A stretch of DNA of 22,121 nt from an uncultured Blautia sp. (GTDB lineage Bacteria > Bacillota_A > Clostridia > Lachnospirales > Lachnospiraceae). Shown here piece after piece: positions 22,090 through 22,121 of this stretch (the stretch's first letter is position 1; each line of letters opens with the position of its first letter). The notes under the pieces were generated by a model, which saw only the letters and a program-made list of their open reading frames with translations, had not been told where the DNA came from and did no database searches. Both the position numbers and the translations under genes were made by a program. The stretch is from NCBI GenBank assembly GCA_905209435.1, contig CAJLTE010000054.1, positions 1 to 22,121 of the forward strand, read 5' to 3'.

Positions 22090-22121
22090 ATGATTGTTAA
22101 AAAAATGCCCATTTTACAAGG
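22090..22121 (+). CDS. Start of a rightward gene, cut by the window edge
   Basis: ATG at 22090 opens a frame MIVKKMPILQ that runs to the edge. GAAAGGAAAA lies upstream as a loose ribosome binding site, and a TATAAT box is well placed. Only ten codons are visible, so the product cannot be named. Confidence 0.5.
   Translation, partial: MIVKKMPILQ

Noticed and set aside
1..22121. CRISPR array, tRNA, rRNA or phage structural genes
   Set aside because: No regularly spaced short repeats, cloverleaf sequences or phage morphogenesis proteins were seen on either strand.

Overview
The window looks like a chromosomal segment of a low-to-moderate GC, spore-forming, anaerobic Firmicute, most likely a gut Lachnospiraceae (Blautia/Dorea/Ruminococcus-like). 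The reasons are a clostridial rnfCDGEAB cluster, a GerW/YtfJ-type sporulation gene, strong AGGAGG ribosome binding sites, a Tn916-type integrase and an Fst-like type I toxin module. Species cannot be assigned from the sequence alone.

Region 1-4400 is accessory DNA. It holds the start of a parA-like ATPase (reading off the left edge) and two related palindromic repeats just upstream of it. Next come the two halves of a dead tyrosine integrase, split by an IS21-family remnant (istA tail, intact istB, right end). A LytTR-domain regulator and a zinc-finger-like DUF6076 protein follow, diverging from the same base pair. The region ends in a compact Fst/par-type type I toxin-antitoxin locus: a 32-codon hydrophobic peptide, a convergent antisense RNA, a shared terminator and direct repeats.

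Region 4540-7720 is core genome. rpmB (L28) is on the + strand, with a leader that can form a pseudoknot beside its ribosome binding site. A leftward set follows: a NUDIX hydrolase with its own promoter and terminator, then a tight operon of an unknown protein, a DUF2953 protein (ytfI-like), a ytfJ/gerW-like sporulation protein and a 45-residue membrane protein.

Region 7756-15511 is a leftward block, ruvA - ruvB - zapA-like - U32 peptidase - ftsW/rodA-like - class B PBP, joining Holliday-junction processing with division and peptidoglycan synthesis. The glycosyltransferase and its partner transpeptidase overlap by 77 bp in different frames. A UUCG-capped hairpin separates zapA from the U32 gene.

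Region 15631-20899 holds a 201-bp imperfect palindrome downstream of rnfB and then the complete six-gene Rnf complex (order of transcription C-D-G-E-A-B), the membrane ferredoxin:NAD+ oxidoreductase that exports Na+ or H+. A 38-codon ORF lies just upstream of rnfC. A PF06541-type membrane protein with a coiled-coil tail follows, and the first codons of a rightward gene reach the right edge.

The most interesting items are the Fst-like module with an ATA triplet where the start codon is expected, the 201-bp palindrome, the paired palindromes by parA, the rpmB leader pseudoknot, and the overprinted FtsW/PBP termini. I found no CRISPR array, rRNA, tRNA or clearly new multi-gene system.
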